Shown here: positions 1 through 11,970 of the stretch, in pieces
Layout: each line of letters opens with the position of its first letter
How positions within the stretch are numbered: position 1 is the first letter of the stretch
NCBI GenBank assembly: GCA_030435675.1
Contig: CM059622.1
Coordinates: 7,316,001 to 7,380,000 of the forward strand
Length of the DNA: 64,000 nucleotides
Direction: 5' to 3'
Source: Steinernema hermaphroditum
Lineage: Eukaryota > Nematoda > Chromadorea > Rhabditida > Steinernematidae
Program-made: the position numbers and the translations under genes
The notes under the pieces: generated by a model
What the model saw: only the letters and a program-made list of their open reading frames with translations
Database searches by the model: none
Told to the model about the DNA's origin: nothing

Positions 1-48
1 TGACCGAGAACGAAGTGGAAGACGGCGAATGGACAAATTTCGAATATT

Positions 49-54
49 TTTATT
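49..54 (-). terminator. Candidate poly(A) signal for the ZO-like gene
   Basis: TTTATT on the + strand reads AATAAA on the minus strand, about 210 nt after the stop codon of the ZO-like gene. It is a short match in AT-rich sequence, so chance is possible. Nothing else is seen in positions 1-265. Confidence 0.35.
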
Positions 55-265
55 TAGATAAACGGTCCGCAAAAAAACAAAGAAAACAACTGCGGAAAAG
101 TCGCTTCCTAATCTGCGCGGCAGTCGGTATTTACAGGGCAATGGAGACATCTGGGGAATTAAAGTCCGATTATGCGAAGGTGAGCATCTAGAGTTGTTAA
201 AGCGCAGTGATTGATTATGCAAACAACAACGAAATAAATAAGTTAACAGCGGGGACTAGAGGCGG

Positions 266-3200
266 TCAGAACTGCTCGATGCGGAACGTGATAAAGGCGT
301 CGTCGCGGGCGGAGGCCACGGAGACGTGCTCCAGGCCCTTCCACTCGGTGCCCTGGCCGGAACGGAGCACGATGGCGCTGTCGTCGACGCCCGGCTTCCG
401 CGGCATTCGCAGCTCCACCGGCGTCTCGAAACGGAGTCCCTGAGGGCCACACATGATGAGGGGACCCATCAGCGCCTCGTCGCCGCCGGAGGACTCCATC
501 GAGTTGGACTTGCACACACGGATCGAGATCTCTTGGTGCGCGGCGCCGGAGATCGCACCCTCGGGCACGATCAGCTCGACGCCCGACTCGGGACATCTTA
601 CGGTAGCCCCCCGCCGGTCGACGACATCGGAGACGTGCTCGATTACGGTAATTCCGTTGGCACCACTGGAGGCGCTGTCGGTGGTCACCGAGAGGTCGTT
701 GTTGGTGGCGGCGCTCGGCGACGGCGACGCCTGGTAGTCGGAGACGCGGCTTCCGGGATCCAGGGACGTAGTCGGCTTCTCCGACGCCTCTTGCCACTTT
801 GAGATCCTGCAGAAAGGGTTTAAGAGGCTCTGGTTAGGGCTGCACCTCTGGGCGTTGGCGAAGTGGTCGGTGAAGAGTTTGCCACCGGGCTCGTCGTCGA
901 AGCGTCGCGACGAGAAGTGGGGGTTTGTCCCCGGAGGCTCCAGAGACGCTAGATGCTGTCGCGGAGCGGGCACGGGTACGGGATGCGGGAAGGCGCTGTA
1001 GGAGGCGACGCGACTGTCGTTACCGTAGTAGTCGTACTGGTCAGCCAGGATCTGCTTCACGTCGTAGCACCCAGGGGAGACGGGCTTCTGCGGCGACGCG
1101 GGGTTGTAGCGCATGTAGAGATTCTCCGCGTCTCGGGGATCTGAAGGAGCGCCAGGGTTACGGTAGGTTTGACGCGTTTACCTGGGAATCTGAAGCGGGT
1201 TCCCTGCTGTGCTCCTCCGTAGAAGTAATCGCCGCCGTTGGCGTCAAAGGGCGGCTGTCTACCGTACACCCCGGTGGAGGAACGGGCGTCGGGTCTAAAG
1301 GAAAGTCGTCGAGGAGATGATTTGTGGGCTCACCCGAAGTTCTCGAGGGCCAGCTGTTGTCGGGAGACGTAGTCACTGGAGGAGGAGTAGTCGCCGCGGA
1401 GGGAGTCGGCGTCGGGGTCGCCCTTGAAGGCGCCTCCGGAGCTGAGAACAATGTCGTCGAGAGGCTGCTGGGGCCGGAACTCGGGCATCCAGACGCGGCG
1501 ATCTTGGAGGTGCGCGATGAGATGCCGTAGGGCGTCGAACCAGCCGTCTTCCTTGGTCGCGTCGAGCGTCGCTGTGAGCAGATGCGAATGGTGCTTCTTG
1601 ATGTAGGCCGTCTCCTCGAGAAGCTTCCGCGTCGAAAGCGACGGCGCACCGGCGCGGCTCCGGAGCTCGCGGACGCGGCTCTTCCCGTCTACGTCGATGA
1701 GCACCACAATGGGCGCGTACTGCGCCAGCTGGAGCTTCTCCACGGAAGCCGGGCTGACGTCGAGGATGCAGTGCTTGTTGGCGGCGACGAGGGCGTCGAT
1801 GGCGCTCAGACGCACGATGCGGTCGTCGAGGGGCGCGCCAAAGCGGAGGGCGAAGTTAGAGAGGAGCAGCTGCCGCGCGACGTCCGCCAGCGCGCCGTAG
1901 ATGACTACGGGCCTCTGGAAGGGCGGACTGCGGAGGGTGACGCGCTCGTAGGCCGGCGACGCGAGCTCGCCACCACCGAGGTCGTTCATAATGGAGTCCT
2001 CGAGGCCGTTCTTGGTCAGCGACTTCGTCCGCCGGATGGCCAGCTTCTTCCGGAAAAGCGTAGAGCGGCCGAGCGTCGAGTAGTCGGCCTTCGCCGCTGC
2101 CGTCTTGGAGTGAGTCACCGCCATCTTCGCGTTCGGGATGACACCGTTGTGGTCGCCGCCCTTCGCGCCCGACTCCACCGCCGTGTAGACTTTTGTCGCC
2201 TGCCACAGGCCTACAGTACCCCCAAAGAGCGTGTCCGTCACATGGAAGATGTCGCCGCTGCAGAATCCGAGCTCCAGACGGTTCCCTGACTTCGGCGAGA
2301 ACTGGAAGTGGGTCCTGGAAGGCAGAGGCTGGGTTGGCTGGGTTCTGGAGGTACCTACTTGATGTAGAAGCTGTCGCCGAGCTGGTTGAGCTTTACGTGT
2401 TCGTACTCGGCCCGAGCCTGTTCGACGCAGATGTTGACGTCGTCGTCGACGCCCAGCAGGAACTCCACTGCCTGTTCTCGCGTCACGCCACGCATCGGAC
2501 GGTCGTTTACCGACAGGATACGGTCGCCCACTCTGAAACACCGTCATCACTTCCTGATTACTGCACTTTGAGTCCCCTAGCGCACAATCTTCCTTGTCGC
2601 CAGATTTACGACAATAGATCCGCTGGGTACTTAGAACCAATTGGCTCCAATCGGGTCGGCTGACTCCTGTATCTCCTTCTTCCCAATCCTAGGTCCTAGG
2701 CCCAAAAGGAGTACCCACGTCAGGGGTCGAGACCTCCTGCGCGTTTCCTCCTTGTCCCCAATTTCCCTTCTACTTCTCCCGACGACGATTTAATTTCTGC
2801 TTTCAAAAAACGCCGCGACGGCCGCTCACTGCCACTTAGAGGTTTCTGGCCCGCCTCTGACCAGCGCAGATTGATGTCTTATCGCCGGGAACATCTCCCA
2901 ATGGAGCCCGTCCCCGCTCGTTCCATTCATCATTGCGAAGCGAATTCGCGTCCGAATGGGGAATCGCGGTGTAAGGAGGTCGCTTCACAGAGCAAAACTC
3001 GTCGGCGCCCTCGTCGCCTTGATTAATTAAAGGCGATCGAGCCAAGGACGCCACGCGGCTGCCTGCGCCCAAAAAGTGCCCTTACCTGATGCCGTGAAGC
3101 GCCGCCGGAGACTCCTCCTGCACGGCGGAGACAAAGATGCCGACCTGATTGCCGCCGATGACGCGGATCCCGAGGCTTCCCATCTTCCGGAAGCGCACCA

Positions 3201-5480
3201 CGCGGACGTCCCGCTTTGGGGAGGCCGGCAGGGCCTGCTGCAGAGGTTGCAGGGGCTGTGGGTGGAGCGCGGCCGGGTTCTGGGGCGCGTAGGCGCCGTA
3301 AGGGTTCCCGGAGAGGCCGCTGGGGGAGACGACGCGGCCGTTGGCGGCGGAGATCCGGTACTCGCGGTCGGAGCCGTTGCTCGACGTCCTCTGGAGGGGG
3401 TCGCCGTTCTCCGAGTATCTGAGGCCGACTAGAGGGTGTCGAGCGAGTAGAAGACTCACCTTCGGCTGTTACCGTACTCTGCACCTCCGAGGGAAGAAAC
3501 CATCTGGGTGGGCGGAGGCTGCTGGTAGAGGGGTGGGTTGGCGAAGCCAGAGGCCGCGTGGTCGCCGAGCATCGGGGAGGGACTGTGTCGCGGGGTGCCG
3601 GTGACACTGCCCAGATGCTCGTAAACGGTATTCTGACTTGGCCAACGGGAGCGGCCGTTAACGGAACCGTTACGACGGACGTCCCTCTGGACAACGAGAG
3701 AGAGGCGCTCCCTGGATCGCTGGAGCCACTTGGTGGCCTCCTCGTAGGAGACACCGTCGAGGGACTGGCCGTTGACGCGGAGGACGACGTCGCCCTCCCG
3801 GAGCCCCGGGTCCTTCTCCGCCAGCTTTCGGTTCGTGATCTCCTTGATGTAGAACTTGCATCCCAGCACGATCCCGAAGTCTGCAAACGATTCGTCCTCT
3901 GTGGAGTTACGGTAGCCTACCGTCTTTCTTTCTCGACTTCGACAGGGTGAACTTTAGGGTCCTCTGTTCGTACTCAATCATGGGGAGAGGCACTCTCCTC
4001 TTCACGATCTGAACGGAGCTACAATACCCCAGAGCGCCTCCGGGCCTACCATGTTGAGCTGTTGGGACTCCTTCATGATGTTCACTGCCGTGGAGTAGTC
4101 CGCGTTCTCGAGATTCACGCCGTTCGCCGAGACGATGCGGTCATTCACCCTGAAGAGGCGTCTGGACGGGGATTCTGGGGATCGCTTACTGTACGAGGCC
4201 GCAAGCGGGGCCCGAGGGGATGACGTCACTGACGACGACCGAAGGGTCTCCGGACACGAAGTGGGGGTTGTCGCGGCCTCCAGAAACCGCGATGCCGAAT
4301 CCGAGGGAGTCGACCTGCAACGCGCACGTATGACAATGCCTCCGGGACACAAACGGACTCTAATTGCCCACCGAAAACATTAGGGCGCTAGTGGGCGACC
4401 CTGGCGGAGCGAATTTTGACTTTTTATTGATCTTCCCTCGAACAACAACAGCATTATCATAAAGTGGAGCCGCGCGGCGCTCTTCTGAGGAAGACGCCGA
4501 GAAACGACTCGGGTGGACGGAAATGGGAGTGTTTCAGGCGTGCGGAGGGTCGCCGGGTAATGGCCGCGCCGCGAACTCCAAACTCTCCGGAGACCGTCGG
4601 GTGCCGGAGTTCGCGGTCCTAATGGGAGCAACAGGATCTGCGGGGTTCGAAGCTCAAGGGCACATGTTCCTCTCCTGAGCGCCGCCTTTCGGACTCTACA
4701 GAAGGTACACTGGAGCAAACGTGACGACGGAGAACGTCGGATTCTAGGCGACCCAAAGGAGGAATCACGCGCGAATTAATTAGAGAGGACGAGAGAGGCA
4801 ATTACTCGCGGCAACGCTGCTGGATACACGGAGGCGAAGTGAGAGGCAATAAACAAGGCCGATCGGGCCGCAAAACGGAGCGGAAACTCGGCGAGTGTCC
4901 ACCGCGGCGGCCCTCGGGCCGACAGCTGTTCCCCGTGGGCAACAGTTGCGAGCCGCCGCAGAGGACAAAGGCTCGGGTCAGAAGAAGGCGGACGCCCGGG
5001 ACACCGTTACAAGCGAAAAAAGCGCATAAACTTTATGTCGTCGGCGAAGTCGACCACCGCGAAGCCAGGGTGACAGAAGCGCGCGTCGACGTCGTCGTCG
5101 AGACAGACAAATTGGCCGAAAAAGCGGAGAAATCGCTCACTCTGTGTAGAGTTACGGAGAACAGCTGCCAGCTGACGCCTTCGCTCGAGACCTATAACGA
5201 GACGACGCGTTAGGACTGCCCTAAGGGGCCCGGGGACGTCGGGGCTTCTGGAGGGACGCACCTGTTCTTCGACGACCGGGGGCACAAGGACCTCTTGTTG
5301 CTGGAGTCGGGGCGGGGGGAAACCTTTGTAGGGGTTGGAGACGCGGTGGGTGGCGGCGGCGTCGAACGATTTGCGTCCGACGGTCGTCGAGACGCGCATC
5401 GAGGCGCGGTCGAGGGTCTTGCTCCGGAAGGCGCCTCCGGGGTCGCCCCCCGAGAAGCTCTCCAGCATGCTGCGATTCAT
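266..5480 (-). CDS. zoo-1: ZO-type MAGUK scaffold (PDZ1-3, SH3, guanylate kinase-like, ZU5)
   Basis: Spliced minus-strand gene for a cytoplasmic scaffold of cell-cell junctions (ZO-1, Drosophila polychaetoid and C. elegans ZOO-1 family). The first coding exon (5262-5480) starts at MNRSM. PDZ1 spans 4190-4314 and 4050-4149 ([15 protein letters not shown], then [10 protein letters not shown]). PDZ2 lies in about 3700-3881 ([22 protein letters not shown]). PDZ3 spans 3089-3200 and 2352-2534 ([23 protein letters not shown]). The SH3 and catalytically degenerate GUK regions lie in about 1330-2330. A C-terminal ZU5 domain ([17 protein letters not shown]) ends at 266. This domain order is diagnostic of ZO proteins. 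Most introns are about 40 nt; larger ones are 4315-5261 and 2535-3088. A short upstream ATG (M-A-G-S-R-L-stop) overlaps the exon before the chosen start, so the start is less certain than the rest. Confidence 0.9.
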
Positions 5481-5994
5481 CTCAGAGTCGACTTCCAGCC
5501 ATCGAGCGAGCACTCCTACAAGCAACACAAACAACGCTTATCAATCAGCCTGAGAGGGCGATAAGAGTGCGCGCGATCGATCCGAGGTGCGAAGCCAGCG
5601 ATCAATTTGTTGGCCCTGTGATGACCACACGCAGCGGCGTCCAGATTGGGCGACACGGCCGGCGATAAAAATCGCGTTAGGTGGTGAACATCGAAAAACG
5701 GCGGCGGAGAGGGAGAGGGAGGGGCGGGCGCTGGCACCGCGCCACTGCAAAGGCGTTGTGATACATGTCCGTTCGGGAGCCTTTCCCTCTGGATGGGCCC
5801 TTCCCGTCTCCTCGGGTACGGTGGAAGCGTCGTGTGTGAAGGAAGCCGAATGACACATCGGAGAACGGGCCCTGCAAGAGGCCCTAGCAGAGGGGAGGGA
5901 ATCGCGTCGGGACCCCGATCATCGAGCGAACAAACAGCTCAGCGGCCGTCACCCTTCCCCCGTCGTCAGAATCAAGAAGACGATTTTCTCTGAA
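5481..5994. promoter_or_regulatory. Divergent promoter region, ZO-like gene and strumpellin
   Basis: This 514-nt gap lies between two head-to-head genes and should hold both promoters. The ZO exon starts after a minus-strand acceptor (TTGCTTGTAG) near 5513. An acceptor-like GTCGTCAG lies about 25 nt before the strumpellin ATG. No gene is seen here. Confidence 0.5.
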
Positions 5995-8900
5995 ATGGAC
6001 GGAAGACAGTCGGCGATGTCGTCGCGGACGGCGACGGCTTCAAAGGCGACTTCGAAGGCAGCGCGGAGGAGAACGGCGCCTAAGAAGTTCGCCTCGAACC
6101 GCTTCCACGAGGTCGCCGCCGGCGGCTACGCGATTCTGGCGGAAATCTACCGTCTCGCCGACTTCCTGCCCCCCGACTTCGCGAATCCGGCGGCCAGCAA
6201 GTATCAAAAGTTGCTCCTCGACTTCAAGTACTTTGAGAAGCGCTCGCTTCTCGACGTCTTCGTCGACGACACCGAGGTGCGTCCCCGGCCCCCGCCCCAG
6301 ATGTCCGCGTCTTTCAGGACGGGAAGCTCCTCGACGAACAGTTCTACTTCGAGTTCGGCGCCCTCATTCAGCAGTTCTTCAAGCTCTTCGACCAGATCTG
6401 CGTTTTCGTCTCCGAGTTCAAAGAGTAACCGCATTTCCGTCCCCTCCACATCCTCCGATTCCCTTCAGCGCCGTCGAGCAGCACTACGAGTTCGGCGCCT
6501 CGGACTCCTTCTTCGACGATTCCCCCTCCGACAGGCAGATCCAGTGCGAGTGCCTCTACCTCATCGGCCTTGTCCTCATCGTCCTCGAGGAGAAGATGCC
6601 CGGCCCCATCAGGGAGCGCCTCTTCGTCGCCTACTACCGTACCAAGTGGGTCCTCGCACCCCTTCTAGCCTGACCTCCTGAGTGTTCAGCGTGGAGTGCA
6701 ACCACAACCGCTTCGACCTACTCGTCGAACTCTTCCGAACCTGCGAAGGCAACTTCGACTCCCAGTTCAAGTAGGCCCCCAGTCCCTAGCCCCCACCCTC
6801 CTCATCTCTTCTAGGCGACTCAAGATGAGTCCGCAGCTCGTCTCCGACGTCATCGCGACTCTCCGAAGCGACAACTTCTTCGAAGAGGTGCGTCCTCTGA
6901 TCATACCGTAACTCTCGTGTCCTTAGGAAGAGAGCTCGCAACACGACCTGGGGCCCGACTATGCGCTCCAAGCGGGCTACATGTTCGTCTGCCTCTTCTT
7001 CCAGCCGGAGATCCTCCACACCAACGCGCCTCTGATGCGCTCCATCGTCGACAAGTTCTTCTCCGAGTCCTGGGTGGGTCCGACGCCTTCTTCTGCCTCT
7101 ACACACCCTTCCAGATGGTGAGTCTCCACTTGGGGCTCGTTTTCAACGTCGCCGAGTGCTGGGAGGGCTTCAAGGCGGCGCAGGCGGCAATCTCGCGGAC
7201 GACGGAGTCGCTTCGGGTCCGCGAGCTGGCGGAGTCCAGGGTGGCGCTCCTCCGCGAGATCGACCTTCCCCACGGACCGATCCTCCTCAAGATGTTCGCG
7301 AAGTACGGTAAGATGATCTACCGCTACAATTTCCTCCTCCGCTGGATCATCCTTCACTGCTGTGAGTCCCTCGGCGTCGCCTCCCCTCCGACGCGCCTCT
7401 TTTAAGACCAGAAGAAGGGGGGCAAGCGTGCGCAGCAGCTGGCCTCGGCCACTCAGAGCATCTGCGGAATCTCCACTCACGAACAGCTGATGTTGCTGCT
7501 GAAGATCGCCAACTTCGAGTACAAGTTCAAGCAGTTCTACCGAAAGAGTGTCGCCGAGAAGGCGTCGAAGTGCGCCTCCCTCCGCGAGGAGATCGTCGTC
7601 GTCCTCAACCAGATCTCCGCCTGCTTCTCTCAGGAAATCCCCCACCGCTTCGCCAAGAACCGTGAGTGCACCCCTGAGGGGACATCAATCCGAGTTTTCG
7701 TCTTGCAGAGAAGCTGGCCGAATGGTTCCAAAGCGTGCGCGGCGCCGTCGAGGGCCTCGAGATGAATGACATCGACGCCCTCAGCACCATCCACTACCTG
7801 AAGAAGAAGATCCGCGTCGTCTGCGAGCTACACAGCCTCGAGGAGAACGTCGTCGTGAACCAGCTCGTCTTCCGCCTCGCGACCGTCCTTGACGAGCTCC
7901 GCCACTGCTGCCAGGTGCACGAGGACTTTCTGGCACGCATCGAAGCGAAGAGCGACTTCTCCTACGCCTGGACGATCGTCGACCAGTGGGGCGCCGACAT
8001 GGAGGCGCTCATCCGGAGGGACGTGCTCCCCATCCGGAGCCTCTTCGTCAAGTTCTCCGACTGCATCGCCAAGACCCTCGTCGCCACCGACGACCAGAAC
8101 CAGGTGGCCGCCATCTCCCTCTGCTACTCGCGGCAGCTCGAGCAGCGCCTCCGGAATGTCATCCAGGCGATTCCTCGAGACCTCTTCGTCCACGCCAAGA
8201 GCATCATGGTGCTCGCGGCGCCCCCGACGGGCGCCACCGTCGACAAAACGCACATCCGCCAGGTGGCCGCCCTCGAGCGCCGCTTCCAGCTCGCCGAGCT
8301 CACCTACATGATGTCGAAGCTCTCCTACAGCATACTCAACATGAACCTTAGCTGGGTGGGCTCCCTGAAGATCGAACCGAAGAAGCTCCTCAACGACGGC
8401 CTCCGGAGGGAACTGCTCGTGCACGTCGCCTCGGTGGTGCAGACGGCGATGACGAACGCGCTGGGGTCGACGCTGCTCGGCGCCCTCGAGGCCGTCGGGA
8501 AGCACCTCCGCCGCCTCCGCTCCGTCTTCATCTACATGTGCGAGCACGTCGGCGTCAACGGAAGTCTCCTTTGGCAGCACGAGATCCGCCGCATCGTCTC
8601 CTACTGGACAGAGCTCGAGACGAACGTCTTCCTCCGCCACAAGGCACTCCCTTCCCCTGGGGCGTCCCCTAACCGAAGCCTCTTCAGATCACCGACGACG
8701 ACAGCCTCTTCCAGTCGAGGGTCATCCCAATCCCGACGCCCCAGGCGATTCAGGGTTCGACGACACCCTTCGGTCGCCTCCTCGCTCTCATTGTCGCCAT
8801 ATCCAACCCGCGCACCTCCTACTTCATCAAGGCGACGGACACGTGGTACGATCTGAAGTCGAAGAAGGCGCTCGTCAGCGACAAACTCTTCCGCGCCCTC

Positions 8901-9742
8901 GAGGTTCGTTGTCCGTCCAGAATCCCCAGAACCCTCGTCCCTACAGGCGTTCCTCCCCGTCATGGCGCTCTCCAGCCTCGATCGCATCGCCGCTTTCTCC
9001 ATCGTCCACTGCCTTCAGCTCTCGTTCCGGCAAATCCAGAAGATCGTCTCAGCCAACGCTGCCTTCGCCGACGACATCCCTTTTGCGAGGCCTGTCTTCT
9101 TCCAATACCTCGACGCCCTCCTCCAGAAGCTCTCCTCGGCGAAGTCGGCCCTCTTCGAACTCACGACCAGCATCTCCAAGGTGAGTGCACTCCTAGGGGG
9201 CCTCAGTGTCTCCCTTCTAGATCGGGCATCTGCAGCTCCTTCGGAAGCACTTCGTGGGGAGTCTCCACGAAAACGCCGTTGTGCACACCGAGGCGACCGA
9301 CGCCCTCCGGAACCTCAACGACTCGGTGCTGCTGGACCTCCGTGAGGGGCGCATCGCCGTCACCTCCGATAAAACGCTCCTCGGCGACCTCGCGAAGGCG
9401 CTCCAGAAGTTCGGCATCGAAAACCCCTTCGTGAAGGTGTACAGCCGCACGGAGTGTCCTCGGCACCTGGACGTCTTCTGCTTCCTCTTCTTCCTATCCG
9501 TGCTCCCGAAGGCGGCGCTTTCGGCGAAGCGGAGCGACTTCTGCGACCTCGTGCCCCTCACCCTCGGCCTGAACACGCTTCTTCACCAGTGGGGACTCCT
9601 CGGCGAGTTCCATGACATGTGCGCCGAGTATCGGAAGCGGCTCTCGACGACGGCACCGTCCGCCCTTGGCAAGAATGCTGCCGTCCTACTCCCGCTCCTT
9701 GTGACGCACTCTCAAATATCGAAAGACTTCGGGCTCCCTTAA
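5995..9742 (+). CDS. WASHC5: Strumpellin, WASH complex subunit 5
   Basis: Spliced gene for strumpellin, the large helical subunit of the WASH complex that drives Arp2/3 actin assembly on endosomes. The N-terminal exons match the family step by step: AILAEIYRLADFLPPDF, KYQKLLLDFKYFEK, DGKLLDEQFYFEFG, then CLYLIGLVLIVLEEKMPG and RERLFVAYYR. The conserved helical body continues through the 7.4-8.6 kb exons to a TAA at 9740-9742. Introns are about 40 nt: the first is 6277-6317, joining GAG to GAC in phase 0. After removing introns the product is roughly 1,050-1,100 residues, slightly below the human 1,159. The first ATG at 5995 is followed by a lysine/arginine-rich leader that is not conserved, so a second ATG at 6019 is possible. 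Confidence 0.92.
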
Positions 9743-9904
9743 GGATTGGACGAGTATTGACGCCATGTGATACTATATTTGCTGCAATACATAGAAACTA
9801 AAAGATACGACATAACCCGGTTTCACAACTTTATACAAAAATCCACTAGGACGACACAAAAACACCATATTAACCAGGGAAATACACATTGGGAGGGCGC
9901 GCGG

Positions 9905-10490
9905 TCAGTGGCGTTTGAAGGGTTTTCCGGCGCCTCGAGCCCTTTTCACGTTGTCGCGCTTCGACTCCTTTCCGAAGAACGACGTCGTCGACGACGACGG
10001 AGAACGTTCGCGCATAAGGGCGCCCGACTCGATCTTCTTCTTGGTTTTCTCGATGTCTTCCTGGACGCGCGCTTCGCGCTCCTTCTGCTCCTTGAATTCC
10101 GTTTCTGACCTGGAACAAAATCAAGATACAACGCCTGTACAAAACACCGAGTAACTTACGCGACGAGCTGCTGCAGCAGGTCTTCGTGGACGGATTCGCA
10201 CTTGGAGATCCAATCCGAGAGCAACTGAGTCATTTCCCCTATCTCAGCTTCTTGCACGGAATGGGTCATCCAGTCGGAGAACTCCACGGTCTCCTCCCGG
10301 CAGTTCAGGCGCCCGTTGCACACGCCGGCGTATTTGGCGTTCACAAAGACGTCTTCCACCTCCCGCACGGTCTCCACACCGAGCTCCTTCTTCAGAACGT
10401 CGTACGGAACAGTTCGGTGCTTCGAAGCCAGCGACGCCAGAGTGAGCTGGCGCGTCTTCATTACATCGGCTTCGGTTTCCATTGTGGGAT
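9905..10490 (-). CDS. COPS7: COP9 signalosome subunit 7, C-terminal half only
   Basis: Two exons are clear: 10160-10490 and 9905-10109, joined in phase 2 to give QLVASETEF. They encode the winged-helix half of the PCI domain (RQLTLASLASKHRTVPYDVL, then the EDVFVNAKYAGVCNGRL segment) and a charged coiled-coil tail (EFKEQKEREARVQEDIEK). This matches CSN7 from its LTEAQ...LTIVSLA region to the end. CSN7 is part of the cullin deneddylase. The exon opens at a TTTTGCAG acceptor, so upstream exons with the N-terminal PCI helices should exist, but none is recognisable before the LINE fragment at 10.77 kb. The gene may be truncated, diverged or misassembled upstream. Position 10490 is the exon edge, not a start codon. 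It converges on strumpellin, with 162 nt between the stops. Confidence 0.75.
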
Positions 10491-10493
10491 CTG

Positions 10494-10769
10494 CAAAACG
10501 AATCGATTAACCGACGGAAACTCGTGAATTTACGGCGAATAGGAATGCGCGAAAAGGAGAAAAGCGATGCCGAAGGCTCGGTAGTTCGCGGCAGCGCCGA
10601 CGCAGACAGAATAGCTGACTCTCGACACGATCTACATGAATGTCCAGGGAGCATACAGGTTCGACGAGTCCGAAAAGGAGAGTGACCGATCCGCGCCCCT
10701 CAAGGGGGCACGAAGCGCCGATGACCCTTCTACGGGCCACTCCGTTTCTCTATCGATTCTTTAGTGCTA
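10494..10769. other. Gap between CSN7 exon and LINE fragment
   Basis: No coding exon is recognised on either strand. The open frames present are short and resemble nothing known. This is where an upstream CSN7 exon would be expected. Confidence 0.4.
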
Positions 10770-11640
10770 CTGCTGATTTGTTCTGCTCTCCAGATCTCTA
10801 TACTGTGTCTCGAGGTTTGAAGTTAACCATATGTGAAGTCAGAGAGCTCGACTGGGAAGACTTTGGAATCAACATCAATGGTACGAAGCTCTCGAATCTT
10901 CGATTTGCAGACGATATCGCGTTGATCGCCAACACAGAAGAAGAGCTGCAGCAGATGGTGTCCGAACTCGACGAAGCGTCCAGAAAAAGCGGTCTTAGAA
11001 TGAACCGGGAGAAGACAAAGATTCTGGCCACAGAGGAAGCTTCGATTCTACTGAACGCTGAAGAAATCGAACAAGTCGAAGCGTTCGTATACCTGGGACA
11101 AGAAGTCAGGCTGAGGAGAGACCATTACAAGGAGATCACCCGAAGAATCCAGAGCGGATGGAACGTCTTCAGACGATACAAGGATTTCCTGACCTCCAGA
11201 AGCGTCCTGATGCGATGGAAACGACGACTCTTCGATCAGTGCGTTCTCCCCGCCATGCTGTACGGATCCGAAACTTGGTCACTCACGAAGTTGGCGCAGA
11301 AGAGGCTTGCGACCGCTCAACGACGGATGGAACGCCGAATGGCCGGAGTCCGTCTGCTAGACAGGAGGACCAACGAATGGCTCCGAGGCGTCACGAAGGT
11401 GAAGGACATCGACGAAGCGGCGAGAAGAAGGAAGTGGAACTTCGCCTGGAAGATGGCGAACGGAAGCCCGGAGAAATGGTACAATCGACTCGAAGAATGG
11501 TGCCCGCCTGTGAAGAGACCTCTCGGAAGACCTCGGACCCGATAGAGCGATGACTTAACGAAGAAAGTAGGCAGCAGAAGATGGCGACACCGAGCGAAAC
11601 AAGAAACCAGGCAGCGATGGATAGATTTGGGGTGCGACAA
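10770..11640 (+). mobile_element. 5'-truncated LINE (RTE-like) reverse transcriptase remnant
   Basis: Carries the 3' part of a non-LTR reverse transcriptase. The FADDI catalytic box occurs in NLRFADDIALIAN, followed by LRMNREKTKIL, the FVYLGQEV thumb motif, MLYGSETWSL and the RMERRMAGV / KRPLGRPRTR tail typical of RTE-type elements. The fingers and endonuclease domains are absent, as in the 5' truncation usual for LINEs. A TAG stop at 11543-11545 stands where the family has tryptophan after GRPRTR. The same frame stays open for about 30 codons beyond it, so the copy is dead. AATAAA lies near 11,660. It abuts the 5' side of the CSN7-like exons. Confidence 0.85.
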
Positions 11641-11966
11641 CGTGTAATATGTTAGATATCGCAATAAAATTCGTAAATTCATATGTGAAGAAGGAGAAGT
11701 GTCCAATTCATATACACAGGCATTTACACTGGAATAGCGATGCACAATTTTTGTCAGATAGGTATTCGAAAATGTCAAGTCCCGTGATTTCTTCCGCACT
11801 TTCTGTCCCATGGCTGCAAAAACTGCACTCGAGGGCGCGTTTAGAGTGACAGCTTGGATGTAATTTGAAAATGACACTCGCAGTGTGTCGCTCTTTGGCT
11901 TCCGTAGCCCATTCCATCGCGTATCACACTTTCCGCCAGCATTGTTCCAATCTCTGCTTCTTTCAG
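11641..11966. other. Intergenic, upstream of calumenin
   Basis: AT-richer sequence with no recognised coding exon. It ends in a TTTCAG acceptor at 11961-11966, four nt before the calumenin ATG, suitable for trans-splicing. The calumenin promoter is expected here. Confidence 0.4.
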
Positions 11967-11970
11967 GTTC

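Noticed and set aside
3899..3920. Apparent 22-nt intron in the ZO-like gene
   Set aside because: The acceptor GTTTGCAG further downstream gives a 40-nt intron and restores the PDZ2 start [10 protein letters not shown] in frame.
6277..6300. Apparent 24-nt intron in strumpellin
   Set aside because: Using the next acceptor (TCTTTCAG ending at 6317) gives a 41-nt intron with phase 0 and the family-matching junction DTE/DGKLLDEQF.
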